Assembly: GCA_012934845.2 (NCBI GenBank)
Contig: WNNJ02002303.1
Span: forward strand, 1 to 64,000
Direction: 5' to 3'
DNA: 64,000 nucleotides
Source: Pomphorhynchus laevis
Taxonomy: Eukaryota; Acanthocephala; Palaeacanthocephala; Echinorhynchida; Pomphorhynchidae
This document shows positions 32,963 through 42,925 of the stretch, in pieces (the stretch's first letter is position 1; every line of letters begins with the position of its first letter). The notes beneath the pieces are model-generated. The model did no database searches and was not told the origin of the DNA. It worked only from the letters and a program-made list of their open reading frames with translations. Both the position numbers and the translations under genes were made by a program.

Positions 32963-33373
32963 TAACTCAGCAAATTTTTCTACGATAAGTCAGCAAATAT
33001 TTGACGCTAGAAATATGATGGCAGCATGTGATCCACGTAGTGGACGGTATCTTACAGTAGCTATAATCTTCAGAGGAAAAGTGCCAATGAAAGAGGTGGA
33101 CGAACAAATGTTAAGCATTCAGAATAAATATGCATCCTATTTTGTTGAATGGATTCCGAATAATGTTAAGACAGCAGTTTGTGATATTTTGCCTATAAAA
33201 ATATGAAGATGTGTGCCACGTTTACATAAAACACCCCCGCCATTCAACAACTATTTGAACGAATATCTGATCACTTTTGAGCCGTGAACTTTTTCAGACG
33301 TGAACATAGCTCAAAAAAATATCATAAATATTAAGATGCATCAATCGACGATAATATTAACGACGAGGAATAA
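32959..33373 (+). pseudogene. Beta-tubulin pseudogene, right part
   Basis: Reads [60 protein letters not shown] and NVKTAVCDI, then in shifted frames CATFT, TPAIQQLFERISDHF, FRREHS and an acidic end DASIDDNINDEE before TAA (33371-33373). This is the C-terminal third of beta-tubulin with several frameshifts and stops and a deletion before the acidic tail. At the junction, ACGATAACTCAGCAAATTTT and ACGATAAGTCAGCAAATATT (32959 and 32982) form a 23-bp duplication of the QQIF codons. Confidence 0.9.
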
Positions 33374-34399
33374 TACGACGATCAACCGAATGATTATTAT
33401 CCTTTGATTTTATACTTTTTAACCATTTTTAAACTTTTTAACTTGCGTACTTTTAATAAACTATGTATTATTGGTTTAGTTAAAGGTAATTTTAATTTTA
33501 AATTTTTTAATTTTAAAATATTTTGTATGAGCCGTGTGTTGTCGTAGCTCAAATAAAATGCCCAAAAGTTAATATATTCAACAAAAAATTAAACAATAAC
33601 GGGGAAAACGACAAATCGCAAATCAAAATCCAAATTGCCCGCTTTAAAAACTGCGATTTATTCACAGGAATTATATCGCTCTGTTATGACGTAAATTACC
33701 AGATTGATTAATTGATTGAAAATCTACTATAAAACATCAACCTTCATTTCAGTTAATTGAAAACTGAAATGAGATTACTTAAGATTCGGTAATCTTGAGA
33801 TTACTGAATCTCAATTTTTTTAAAATCGACCGTGAGATTAAATCTACGTTGAGAATATTTCAAGTCCGTTGAAATTAAGAGTAATCTCAGACGCGACGAT
33901 GGCTTAAATCCACGTTGAAATTAAGAGTAATCTTAGACTCAACGAGGTCCTGTAAATCCAAGTTACATGTTTTATCAAAAACCTATAGTCCTTCATTCTT
34001 TGAATATTACCTAGCCATCTTTAAAAAAGTTTTTTAATAGCAATTATCAAACTACTATTTAGCGGATTGTCAAACTTCAAACTATATTTTGCAAAAAAGG
34101 GAGCACACCGCCGAATGAATACAAAAGTTTAGATGATAGAGATATTGAACTCCCTAAATTATGATAAAATTAATCACTACCCTTCTTCTCGAAATTAGGA
34201 TTGGCTGTCGTTTGCATAATGATGCTTTTTGTATACGGAAGAATTAAAGTAATATGTAAGTATAAAATGAACTAATTTATTTTAAAATTCTCGAATGTTA
34301 TAATTAGCTTAATTAAATTATAAGAAAAGATCGGATACTTTTACCCCAAAAATTAAGCCCGATATTTCATCTATTTAACTATTATCAAGAAATTCGTAG
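33374..34399. other. AT-rich spacer
   Basis: No gene recognised. Contains a palindromic AGATTCGGTAATCT/AGATTACTGAATCT segment (33780-33810) and a 48-bp-spaced direct repeat TTGAAATTAAGAGTAATCT (about 33877 and 33925). Confidence 0.4.
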
Positions 34400-34948
34400 A
34401 GTATAAAAAAAAGTATTGCTTATTAAAGTTATTACAGAACAGCTTAAATACACAACGAATTTCGCTGCTATATTTTTTGAAGAAAAATTATAACTGTTCT
34501 AACGAATTACAATTGCAACGTTTGGACTCATGTCTCAATTCCAATTGAGACAGATAATTGAAAATAGTGTCGTCAGTCGTATTCCGTAAATCCATGTGCA
34601 GATCGTATCTACTAACGGTTGTCGTGTAAAACGCCTGAGTAGCATAATTTTGAGTTGCATTTCTTTGAATTCTTACAAACTACGATTACTACGATCGCTA
34701 CGATTACAACGTTTACAACGATTATATCGATTACAACGATTACTTCAACGATTAAAGAATTTAAAATTGTCTTGATTATATAAAGTTCTTACAATTTAAA
34801 ACTCAAAATTGAAATTTAAATCAAATTCCATTGATACCGCAATAAACGAAATCTGTTGGTCGGATCCATTATTCAATAACGAATTTTCCGTTTGAAAAAT
34901 TGATGGAAATTTGAATTCCAGTACAATATCACATTATATGACAAAAAT

Positions 34949-36193
34949 ATGACAAAGAAGACCAACAAGCAAGCGAAACACAACAATACAACAAAGTCGG
35001 TTAGGTACGCAGATAATGAAGTGGCATGTGACTCTCACGGCTGCACGATATGGACCAAAGTAAGCTTCCCCTCAGACAGTTCTCAAACAATGACGAGTCG
35101 CAATTTCTATTGTGGTTTCTGTGCAGCTCTTGCAATTGCAAATTTAAATAAGACTATTAACGATCTACGCTCACTAACCGAATACACTGATAAACCATTA
35201 CGATCAGATATCCCTTATACATGTGAAGTATTCGAGCAAGCTACAGTACCTTCACTAGACAATGAAATCGCTCCGATCAACATAACGGCAACATCTGATA
35301 CTTCAACATTCCGGAAATCTACCCCTACTCGAGTTTGGACACGAGGACATGCAAGATCGCGAATCGTAAAGGCAACAACCCTTGAAACTTCCTTATCTAA
35401 CCTTAAATCCGATTTCCTGGATTCGTCAAATCTAGAGAATTCCATCATTTCTCACAAGGATACACAGAAACAAACATTCCATATCACTCAGAAAACACAT
35501 CCAAGGCCGGAAACAAACACAGAAGCACCACATCACACAGCACTCCCAACTTTTTATTGTCCTCAAACAACCCATAGTCTATATAAAATGGATGGAACAC
35601 TAAAACAAATGATAAATCATACCAAATCCACTGTAAACAACACTGATAACCCCAATATACCTATTCTATCTGAGCCTAAACGACATAAACGCCGAACATT
35701 CGATCGGGATAAATGTTTTATCATTGTAAATTTAAATGAATCACCGAGTCCAAACAGTCTCATCCGGATTAAACATGATGTTGATTCAGTAAAGCAAGTT
35801 CTTTCAACTGTTCTCCCAACAGAAATATCAGTCGAACAAAATAGACAGGTAATACACCTCTTTCGCATTGGGAAGAAACAAGATGGTACCAAACCAAGGC
35901 TTTTGAAAGTTGTTGTTGATAGCCCCGAGACTAGTAAGCAAATCATCAAGAATTCCTTTAAGTTAAGGGGCTCCAGTATCAGACTTCTACCTGACCTCAG
36001 CACTGAAGATAGAAACAGATTGAAATCGGCAAGGAAAGAGCTTCAACAAAGAATTCAAAACGGTGAAAAAAATCTAATTGTGAAAAATTTTCAAGTTGTG
36101 CGGCGAAGGGTAAATACGCGATTCAGCCTCGGAATCCGTCTAAGCGTTCCATCGACACTCTCCGCCGCACAGATTCGTGCATCCACCACGTAA
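34949..36193 (+). CDS. CR1-like ORF1 protein (zinc motif + RRM-like domain)
   Basis: 414 residues. Basic N-terminus, then a zinc-binding motif with Cys 27, 32, 55 and 58 (C-x4-C-x22-C-x2-C) and Trp 35; a low-complexity linker to about residue 240; an RRM-like domain from RDKCFIIVNLNESPSPNSLI to about residue 345 with HLFRIGKKQDGTKPRLLKVV; then the C-terminal domain RLLPDLSTEDRNRLKSARKE, LIVKNFQVVRR. CR1-group ORF1 proteins bind RNA and form the retrotransposition particle with ORF2. Starts at the first ATG after two close ATGs; no breaks seen. Confidence 0.85.
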   Translation: MTKKTNKQAKHNNTTKSVRYADNEVACDSHGCTIWTKVSFPSDSSQTMTSRNFYCGFCAALAIANLNKTINDLRSLTEYTDKPLRSDIPYTCEVFEQATVPSLDNEIAPINITATSDTSTFRKSTPTRVWTRGHARSRIVKATTLETSLSNLKSDFLDSSNLENSIISHKDTQKQTFHITQKTHPRPETNTEAPHHTALPTFYCPQTTHSLYKMDGTLKQMINHTKSTVNNTDNPNIPILSEPKRHKRRTFDRDKCFIIVNLNESPSPNSLIRIKHDVDSVKQVLSTVLPTEISVEQNRQVIHLFRIGKKQDGTKPRLLKVVVDSPETSKQIIKNSFKLRGSSIRLLPDLSTEDRNRLKSARKELQQRIQNGEKNLIVKNFQVVRRRVNTRFSLGIRLSVPSTLSAAQIRASTT

Positions 36194-36264
36194 ACATCAA
36201 TCCAATTTCAACACCAACAGAGACACCACACGACTGCCGTTACTCTCAAAATAATATTTCCATC

Positions 36265-39003
36265 ATGTACTCTAACTGTTTAAGCATGTACAACAAATTT
36301 GACGAAATATTGTGTCTCGTTAATTCAATGAACACAAACATCATAGCATTGAGTGAAACCTGGCTTAACAACGATATATCTGATAATGAAATCTCAATCC
36401 CAGGCTACTTTGTTATACGATCGGATCGAACCGCCTCAAAAGGAGGTGGAGTTATATTATACGTCAAGCAACCGTTAACCATCATCGAGCACAGCATTGT
36501 ATCAGATGATTCATACAACGAATATCTGTGGGCAACAGTATCTTCTCCTGATAGACAGAAACTAAAAATCGGTTTATTTTACCGATCTCCGCGCTCCGCA
36601 ACTGAAAAGATTGGCATCTCTTTACGACATCACCTAACAAGCTTATCACCGATCATTATCCTAGGAGACTTCAATATGCCTCATGTCAATTGGGACCTAT
36701 ATACTTCGACACATGGTTGTGATGTTGAATCATCCAATCTCCTTGATACGTTCAACGATCTCAATCTAACCCAGCATATTCACGAACCCACTAGAAGGAG
36801 GAAGCAATCATCTGCCATTTTAGACCTCTGCTTATCACGAGGGGAACCCACAATTGATGAAATCTCTCTCAGCCCCCCTATTGGCCACAGTGATCATTGT
36901 GTCATTAGGCTGGCGCTTTCTGTCAGTCTCTTTAGAACAGCTCCCTCGGCAAAACGCGAATTGAATCCCTTCAAAGCGAATTTCGCAAGTATGACGCAAG
37001 CTATTCGAAACATTCAATGGCCTAATCCATATGAAATTGGCATAGATCAGTGCTGGGAAAATTTCAAATCTACTTTGATCAATGCTCTAAATTACTTCTC
37101 CCCTTTAAAACGTCAGCGCACATCCCACAAAACTCCCATTTGGTTTGACTCGCAGATTAAACAAATGATTAAGACAAGAGACAAAATTTACAAAAAAATT
37201 AAAGAACAGAATTGTTCTTGGATCGATTACAAGGAATTACGAAATCAAGTTACGGCACTCAAACGTCAGAAACGCAGGTGCTTCGTTTCCAATCTTTGTC
37301 GATCATCAAAAAGATATCCCAGTAAATTGTTTAAACATATCAGCTCATTAAAATCAACTACGTCTGAGATTAACTCTATATTTATGGAAACCGGTGAGCT
37401 CACATCTGATGACAAAGCAATTGCCAATATTTTCCTAGATCAATTCACGCTAGAGAGTCCTACCTGTCAGTATTGCCCCAGATTCTCCACAGCTCAATAT
37501 CCGTGTTACGAATTTACTCCATTTGATAAATTTGAGGTTCTTAACGAACTTCTAAAGCTACCACGATCAATTGCGGCAGGACCAGACAATATTCCTCCAA
37601 TTCTTCTTCGGGAACTTGCACCAGTAATATATGAACCTTTACACACCATATTCGATTTCTCCTTGTCAACAGGCTGTATACCATCAGATTGGAAATGTTC
37701 TATAATCCGACCTCTCTACAAAAAAGGCGACCGTAATCTAGCAAGCAACTATCGGCCCATAAGCCTTACCTGCGTTGCTTGTAAAGTGCTAGAGAAACTG
37801 CTTTTTAAACGAATCATCGGGCACCTAGAAGATAACCAAGTACTCTGCGACAACCAGCATGGTTTCCGCCCAGGAAGATCTACTGTCACAAACCTCATAC
37901 TTGCGAGGAGTGATTGGACCAGATATGCCGAGGCTGGAGTTAGTGTTGATGTCTTGTTTTTCGACCTCAGCAAAGCATTTGATCGGATATACTATGATGT
38001 CCTCCTTATTACGCTGGAACAGTACGGCATCAGAGGAACCCTCCTTAATTGGATTAACTCCTTCCTTAGAAATCGGAAGATTACTGTATTGGCTAATAAA
38101 CAAATGTCAAAAACAAGAAATCCTGGACGCGGTGTTCCTCAGGGATCGGTACTCAGTCCATTGCTCTTCATTATTTACATCAACGAGCTTACTACAGCTA
38201 TTTCGAGTCCATGTGGTTTATATGCCGACGACTTGAAAATTTGGCGACTAATAATCGATAGCCGAGATCCAATGATACTCCAGAGAGACATTGATAATAT
38301 TAAGGTATGGTGTAATCAACGGGGACTGGTATTAAACCCCGATAAGTCAAAACATATGCGTATCGGACATCTACACATCAATTCATCATATACCATTGAC
38401 GGAAGAGAAATTGAAACAGTTCTCCAATTTCAAGACCTTGGAGTGATCGTAAATAGAAGCTTATCGACCATCCCACATACCAGTCACACAGTTGCTAAAT
38501 GCCGTCGAATTTTAGGACTTATTAGAAGGACCATTGGCCAGCTTGACGCATCCAGTTTTAAGTTAATTTACAATGCTTATGTCTTATCTTTAATGAGATA
38601 CGCTTCACCTGCCTGTCACCCTCAAACTACGACAGAGATGAACATGTACGAATCCATATTACGCAAGGCCACACATCTTGTACCCAGCCAACGCAAGCTC
38701 TCATTCATTTTTCGACTTCACGCACTTGGTGTGACCACAGTGAAGAAATCTTTAAAGTCATCTGATTTAATGTTTGTGTGGACAGCGCTTAATGTTCAAA
38801 AAGGGCAGAGGGAACATGTTTGTCGCAAACTGTTTGAACTTCGAAATTCAAACAGATTGAGGGGACATCACCTCACGTTAAAGACCCACTTCGTCCACGA
38901 AGAAGATTTAACACAATTGTCAACCGAACGTGGAAAAGCTGGAATAAGCTACCAAGTCAAGTGGTTTCGGCCTCCAGTATTTTGTCCTTCAAGAGAAATC
39001 TGA
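36265..39003 (+). CDS. CR1-like ORF2: AP endonuclease and reverse transcriptase
   Basis: 912 codons from ATG 36265; the frame is open upstream to 36067, just after a TGA, and is -1 relative to ORF1. Endonuclease: MYSNCLSMYNKFDEI, ALSETWLNN (Glu), GLFYRSPRSA, LGDFNMPHVNW and GHSDHCVIRL. RT: IIRPLYKKGDRNLASNYRPI, NQHGFRPGRSTVTNLILARS, VLFFDLSKAFDRI, GRGVPQGSVLSPLLFIIYIN, CGLYADDLKIWRLI and LVLNPDKSKHMRIG. Near 38900 the frame shifts: NRTWKSWNKLPSQVVSASS and the natural end lie one frame over, ending TAA at 39019. So one indel affects only the last ~40 residues. Confidence 0.92.
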   Translation: MYSNCLSMYNKFDEILCLVNSMNTNIIALSETWLNNDISDNEISIPGYFVIRSDRTASKGGGVILYVKQPLTIIEHSIVSDDSYNEYLWATVSSPDRQKLKIGLFYRSPRSATEKIGISLRHHLTSLSPIIILGDFNMPHVNWDLYTSTHGCDVESSNLLDTFNDLNLTQHIHEPTRRRKQSSAILDLCLSRGEPTIDEISLSPPIGHSDHCVIRLALSVSLFRTAPSAKRELNPFKANFASMTQAIRNIQWPNPYEIGIDQCWENFKSTLINALNYFSPLKRQRTSHKTPIWFDSQIKQMIKTRDKIYKKIKEQNCSWIDYKELRNQVTALKRQKRRCFVSNLCRSSKRYPSKLFKHISSLKSTTSEINSIFMETGELTSDDKAIANIFLDQFTLESPTCQYCPRFSTAQYPCYEFTPFDKFEVLNELLKLPRSIAAGPDNIPPILLRELAPVIYEPLHTIFDFSLSTGCIPSDWKCSIIRPLYKKGDRNLASNYRPISLTCVACKVLEKLLFKRIIGHLEDNQVLCDNQHGFRPGRSTVTNLILARSDWTRYAEAGVSVDVLFFDLSKAFDRIYYDVLLITLEQYGIRGTLLNWINSFLRNRKITVLANKQMSKTRNPGRGVPQGSVLSPLLFIIYINELTTAISSPCGLYADDLKIWRLIIDSRDPMILQRDIDNIKVWCNQRGLVLNPDKSKHMRIGHLHINSSYTIDGREIETVLQFQDLGVIVNRSLSTIPHTSHTVAKCRRILGLIRRTIGQLDASSFKLIYNAYVLSLMRYASPACHPQTTTEMNMYESILRKATHLVPSQRKLSFIFRLHALGVTTVKKSLKSSDLMFVWTALNVQKGQREHVCRKLFELRNSNRLRGHHLTLKTHFVHEEDLTQLSTERGKAGISYQVKWFRPPVFCPSREI

Positions 39004-39344
39004 AGAATGTACTAACTTAAAACAATCGGATTTTCATTGATATATTTTTTTTAACCCTGTACCCAGCCTGTACGAGCTCTACGCTCTTTTGCTGCTGTTG
39101 TATTTAATAATAATAAGTCCTTAAATAATATTCTATTTAAGATAGAAAAATAAATATATTCCATATTATCGGTTTATATCGTTTAATTTTTTCGAAACGC
39201 AAAAGGAAATGAAAATAAAAATATTCAAAGTTAAAATTAATTAGCGATTCAACTATTTTTAGGTGTAGCTACTTTTGCTAATATTTAATTATTTTATTTA
39301 CATCGAAAATATGTGATAGACAGCGATGACATGAAATTTACCTT

Positions 39345-39795
39345 ATCGTGAGAGACTTAAAGTGATTGGCATATTTGACATGAAGGTGAGGTTAATGTTT
39401 ATCGACTTGGTTTCAACGTGGAAATTATTGCACAAATTTGATGGATATCCTCGAAATATTATGGCGTGTCGTAATAATAGATCCAGGCGACATCATTCGA
39501 TGACAATTTTTAAACAGCATACTGGGAAACTATCGCCTGTCACAAGATTGTCAAGACGTGTAGTTAACGTGTGGAATAGTCTTCCTGAATACGTTGTTGC
39601 CTCCACAACGCTGACTTTATTTAAGAAGCGATTGCGAATATGTCTGGAACAGATCGATAATATGGAGAAGCTATCGTATCCCTGATTTTCTTAACTCTAT
39701 CAATTCTACATTTTGTTTAATTTTTATTTTATTTTTTCGTGAGCAGACTGAACAGCCATATAGGCTTTGTCTTGTATGTTATAATAATATAATAA
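39345..39795 (+). mobile_element. CR1-like LINE, 3' end only
   Basis: 5'-truncated copy coding only the ORF2 C-terminus: HKFDGYPRNIMACRNNRSRR, KLSPVTRLSRRVVNVWNSLP, LFKKRLRICLEQ. Tail has AGCCATATAGGCT and TAATAATATAATAATAATAA. 39113-39345 upstream is AT-rich spacer. Confidence 0.85.
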
Positions 39796-39814
39796 TAATA
39801 ACTGTAGTGCCCTT

Positions 39815-40663
39815 TATTTCGTGGTTGTTCTAGCTTTCCCCTACTACAATCAGATTTATATAAAGTTAGTAGTTGGTGTTCATCACAGGCTTAATAATCA
39901 GTGTCGACATATGAGAATTGGTCAATCCCGATTACCTTCCGCTTCTTATCAATTCAGCTCAACAGTTATCGAATTAGAAAATCACTTTACTGATCTAGGT
40001 GTTGTTATCTTCTCAAATTTAAAATCTCGTATCCATTCTTCTGCGATTATTGCAAAATGCCGTAGAATTTTAGGATTTCTTTATTGAAACGTTGGACGAC
40101 TTGAACCAAATGCTTTACGCATTGTATATTCGAGTATCTTGAAATCACATATGCTTTATGCATCTCACGCGACACACCCTCACATGAAATCAGAATTGAG
40201 TGAATTCAACAACATTTTGAGAAGAGCCACGCACTTGGTTCCGGTAACTCGCTTCATTCCTTATCCAGTTAGATTAGATACGTTGGGTATAAGATCTATT
40301 GAATGCGATCTGTTGATTGCAGATCTTACACTAGCTAATAAAAAACATCCGTGTAAGCAGCTGTTCTGTCTTCGTGAATCCTCAATGTTACGTGGACACG
40401 AGCTATGTTTGAAGCATCGCTCAAAGCATCGAACAAATTGTACGACAGTGATGGATCGTGTCTATAAACGATGGAATGGATTATCACCTGGTGTGATCAA
40501 CAGCTCTTCTGCTGTGCAATTCAAAGAACGCCTGAAGCTTAACCTCGTGAACTCTCGATGTTTGTTTACGTTTTTTTTCTGTTTTTTTTTTGTTTTTTTT
40601 TATTTTTTTATTGTATGTGATGCTTCCGTAAGAGCTTCAGCTCCCTTGGAAGTCGACATATAA
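39815..40663 (+). mobile_element. CR1-like LINE fragment (RT end and C-terminus)
   Basis: Two frames at 39821-40087 and 40139-40663: FTDLGVVIFSNLKSRIHSSA, KCRRILGFLY, then ATHPHMKSELSEFNNILRRA, THLVPVTRFIPYPVRLDTLG, LRGHELCLKHRS. Similar to 38420-39000 of the near-intact element. One TGA separates the frames. A T-rich stretch and ATAATAATC end the copy. Confidence 0.85.
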
Positions 40664-41299
40664 TAATCAATCATCTATAACGATTATATCACAGAAAAAA
40701 TGATTCCCGAGAGCATTATACTAAATATTCAATGAGATAGTGCTCATATCTTTTTTACAGTCAAATAAAATACGAGTTTTTATTTATTTTAATAATCGCA
40801 GTATTAAATAAAAGTATCGCTTAGCAAAATTCATATGAAAATTATATCAAATTTTAATTGAAAATAAAATTAAGCCTGTATAGGGTATCCCTACCACAAA
40901 CACCCAGGCATTTTCAATAAATAAGATGCGAAAGCCACAAAACGCACATCCAACTAAAAATGCGAATCATCCGGTTTTTTTATTAGCTAGTCGCTTCAGC
41001 TCGAATATGGTTTAATCTCGAACATTGCCAAATATAGCTCTATTAACTTTAAGATGATCATTTCATTTAAATAAGCTCACAAATATAAATCCACACATAA
41101 ATTGGACTTATGAAGTCTAAAGTGCATATGCAGAATCCATAACGTGATATTTACGAGGGACGTGGTATAATCAGTATTTCAATGGCGTTTAAATCTATTA
41201 CATGTAAGGCATCCCTACACATAATAAAAATATACACCTTATAATATCAATTTGAAATTCTAAGCTGCTAACAATTAACTATTTACATTACTTACATTC
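40664..41299. other. AT-rich spacer
   Basis: No coding, repeat or RNA features recognised. Confidence 0.5.
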
Positions 41300-41548
41300 C
41301 AGATTTCAGTTCCGCGAGCGAAGCGAGCAAAAAATATTGTCCACCAAGATTGTAAAACAATCAAACTACAATCTTCGACGACAACCAACGACAACCTTCG
41401 ACGACAACTAACGACAACCATCCGCTTGACAATTATCGACAACCATCGACAACCATCGACGACATCCGCTCGCTACTTACAACAAACGACTTGCAGACTA
41501 ACGGAGTTTAAACATTCTTGATTATAACTAACTAATTAACATTTTATT

Positions 41549-42925
41549 ATGGCAAAGAGAAAGCTAACTAAAAATGTCGGCCAGCAACTCAAGTCCGTCA
41601 AGGAAGCTTACATCGAAAAGCAAATTGGATGCGACAACAAGAACTGCAATGTTTGGACTCACGTTGCCATTCCTTTCACTGACGAGGACAACGTTTTAAA
41701 TCGGAATTACCTCTGCGGCTTTTGTTGCGCTGCCCGCGTAGGTAAGCTAATGAAGAATGACCACTCAAACGGTGGAGACGTTCTGAACGCTAACAAAACA
41801 GATCTGTGCTTAATAAATAAACTTGATATCTCTCAGTCGACTCAGACCGCGGTTATACATGGAACATCAACAAACGACAACATATCTTCCAATCTATCGT
41901 CGTCATCCGTTTGCTTACTAACTCCTTCGTCATCTATGAAACCCGTTCTTGAAACTTCTCTCACACACACTCCTCCTTTAACAACGGATAAAACTTCCCA
42001 TAATCTTCATCTTCCTAACAATGCAAACAGTAAAGGCCTTCATCTCGTACCTCATTTTTCCTATTCATCCCCACATCTAGATTCATCTCATACTTCTTTC
42101 TTCTCTTCACGTACTCCTTACTCTACCTCAACCGTATCACTTCTCAATAATTTACATCCTTCTGTCAAAATTATCTCCAGTAACATCTCCGTTCAACCTA
42201 TTCAACAATCCACTTCTGTCACACATGCTCCAACCGTATCACCTATCAATAATTTACATCCTTCCGTCAAAATCATATCCAGTAACATCTCCGATCAACC
42301 GATTCAACACTCCACTCCTGTCACATATGCTCCAAACTATCTTAAATCTTCACTTAGCACCCCTGTCATTCCCACGTTTATCTGCTCTTCTGCCTCTACT
42401 GCTACCAGGTCTTTCCGTCCACCACTACGTAATCGTTTTCCTTCGCGCGATCGATGCATTATCATATCTAATTTAAAGGTTTCCGAATCTGCTTCTCCTC
42501 AATGTCGCCTCGATGATGATGTATCTGCTTTCAGGTCTATCCTAGCAACCATTCTACCAGATAATAATCCATCCCTCTTCAATAATATCGCTCCTGTATC
42601 TTTGATCCGTTTAAACAAATCCACTAAATCCAATCATCTCAGTCCTCCACTCCTAAAAATTGTTTTCCGACATAGTTCACATGCATCCTTGGTACTTTCC
42701 CAACGTTTTAAACTTCTTACCACTTCGTCTACTTGTCGTATCTTTCCTGACCGCTCCCCTTCTGATATTGCCCAGCTCAATTTAGCTCGCATTGAGAAAC
42801 ATCGACGTGAAACAAACGGCGAGTCATCCTTTTCTATAAGTCAAATCAATGGAAATTTTCACGTTGTACACACAAGGCCAAAAATTCGATGGCGTCCCAT
42901 ATCTCCCCCTTGTCTTCTTCGCTAG
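41549..42925 (+). CDS. L2-like ORF1 protein (zinc motif + RRM-like domain)
   Basis: 458 residues, open. Basic start MAKRKLTKNVGQQL; zinc motif with Cys 28, 33, 56 and 59, the same C-x4-C-x22-C-x2-C spacing as the CR1-like ORF1s; Ser/Thr/Pro-rich linker to about residue 295 that includes a 34-residue tandem repeat (INNLHPSVKIISSNIS-type units, DNA period 102 bp, 42131-42336); RRM-like domain from RDRCIIISNLKVSESASPQ; C-terminal domain CRIFPDRSPSDIAQLNLARI. Overlaps ORF2 by 37 bases. Confidence 0.85.
   Translation: MAKRKLTKNVGQQLKSVKEAYIEKQIGCDNKNCNVWTHVAIPFTDEDNVLNRNYLCGFCCAARVGKLMKNDHSNGGDVLNANKTDLCLINKLDISQSTQTAVIHGTSTNDNISSNLSSSSVCLLTPSSSMKPVLETSLTHTPPLTTDKTSHNLHLPNNANSKGLHLVPHFSYSSPHLDSSHTSFFSSRTPYSTSTVSLLNNLHPSVKIISSNISVQPIQQSTSVTHAPTVSPINNLHPSVKIISSNISDQPIQHSTPVTYAPNYLKSSLSTPVIPTFICSSASTATRSFRPPLRNRFPSRDRCIIISNLKVSESASPQCRLDDDVSAFRSILATILPDNNPSLFNNIAPVSLIRLNKSTKSNHLSPPLLKIVFRHSSHASLVLSQRFKLLTTSSTCRIFPDRSPSDIAQLNLARIEKHRRETNGESSFSISQINGNFHVVHTRPKIRWRPISPPCLLR

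Larger units (their letters stand above)
34400..39112 (+). mobile_element. Near-intact CR1-like LINE
   Basis: About 4.7 kb: 5' UTR (34400-34948) with a TTACAACGA-type short repeat array, ORF1, ORF2, short 3' UTR and TAATAATAATAA tail (39103-39112). The 5' block AAAAAAAGTATTGCTTATTA near 34405 matches the 5' end of element Z (53085), supporting this as the true start. ORF1 is open; ORF2 has one frameshift close to its end. Confidence 0.88.
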
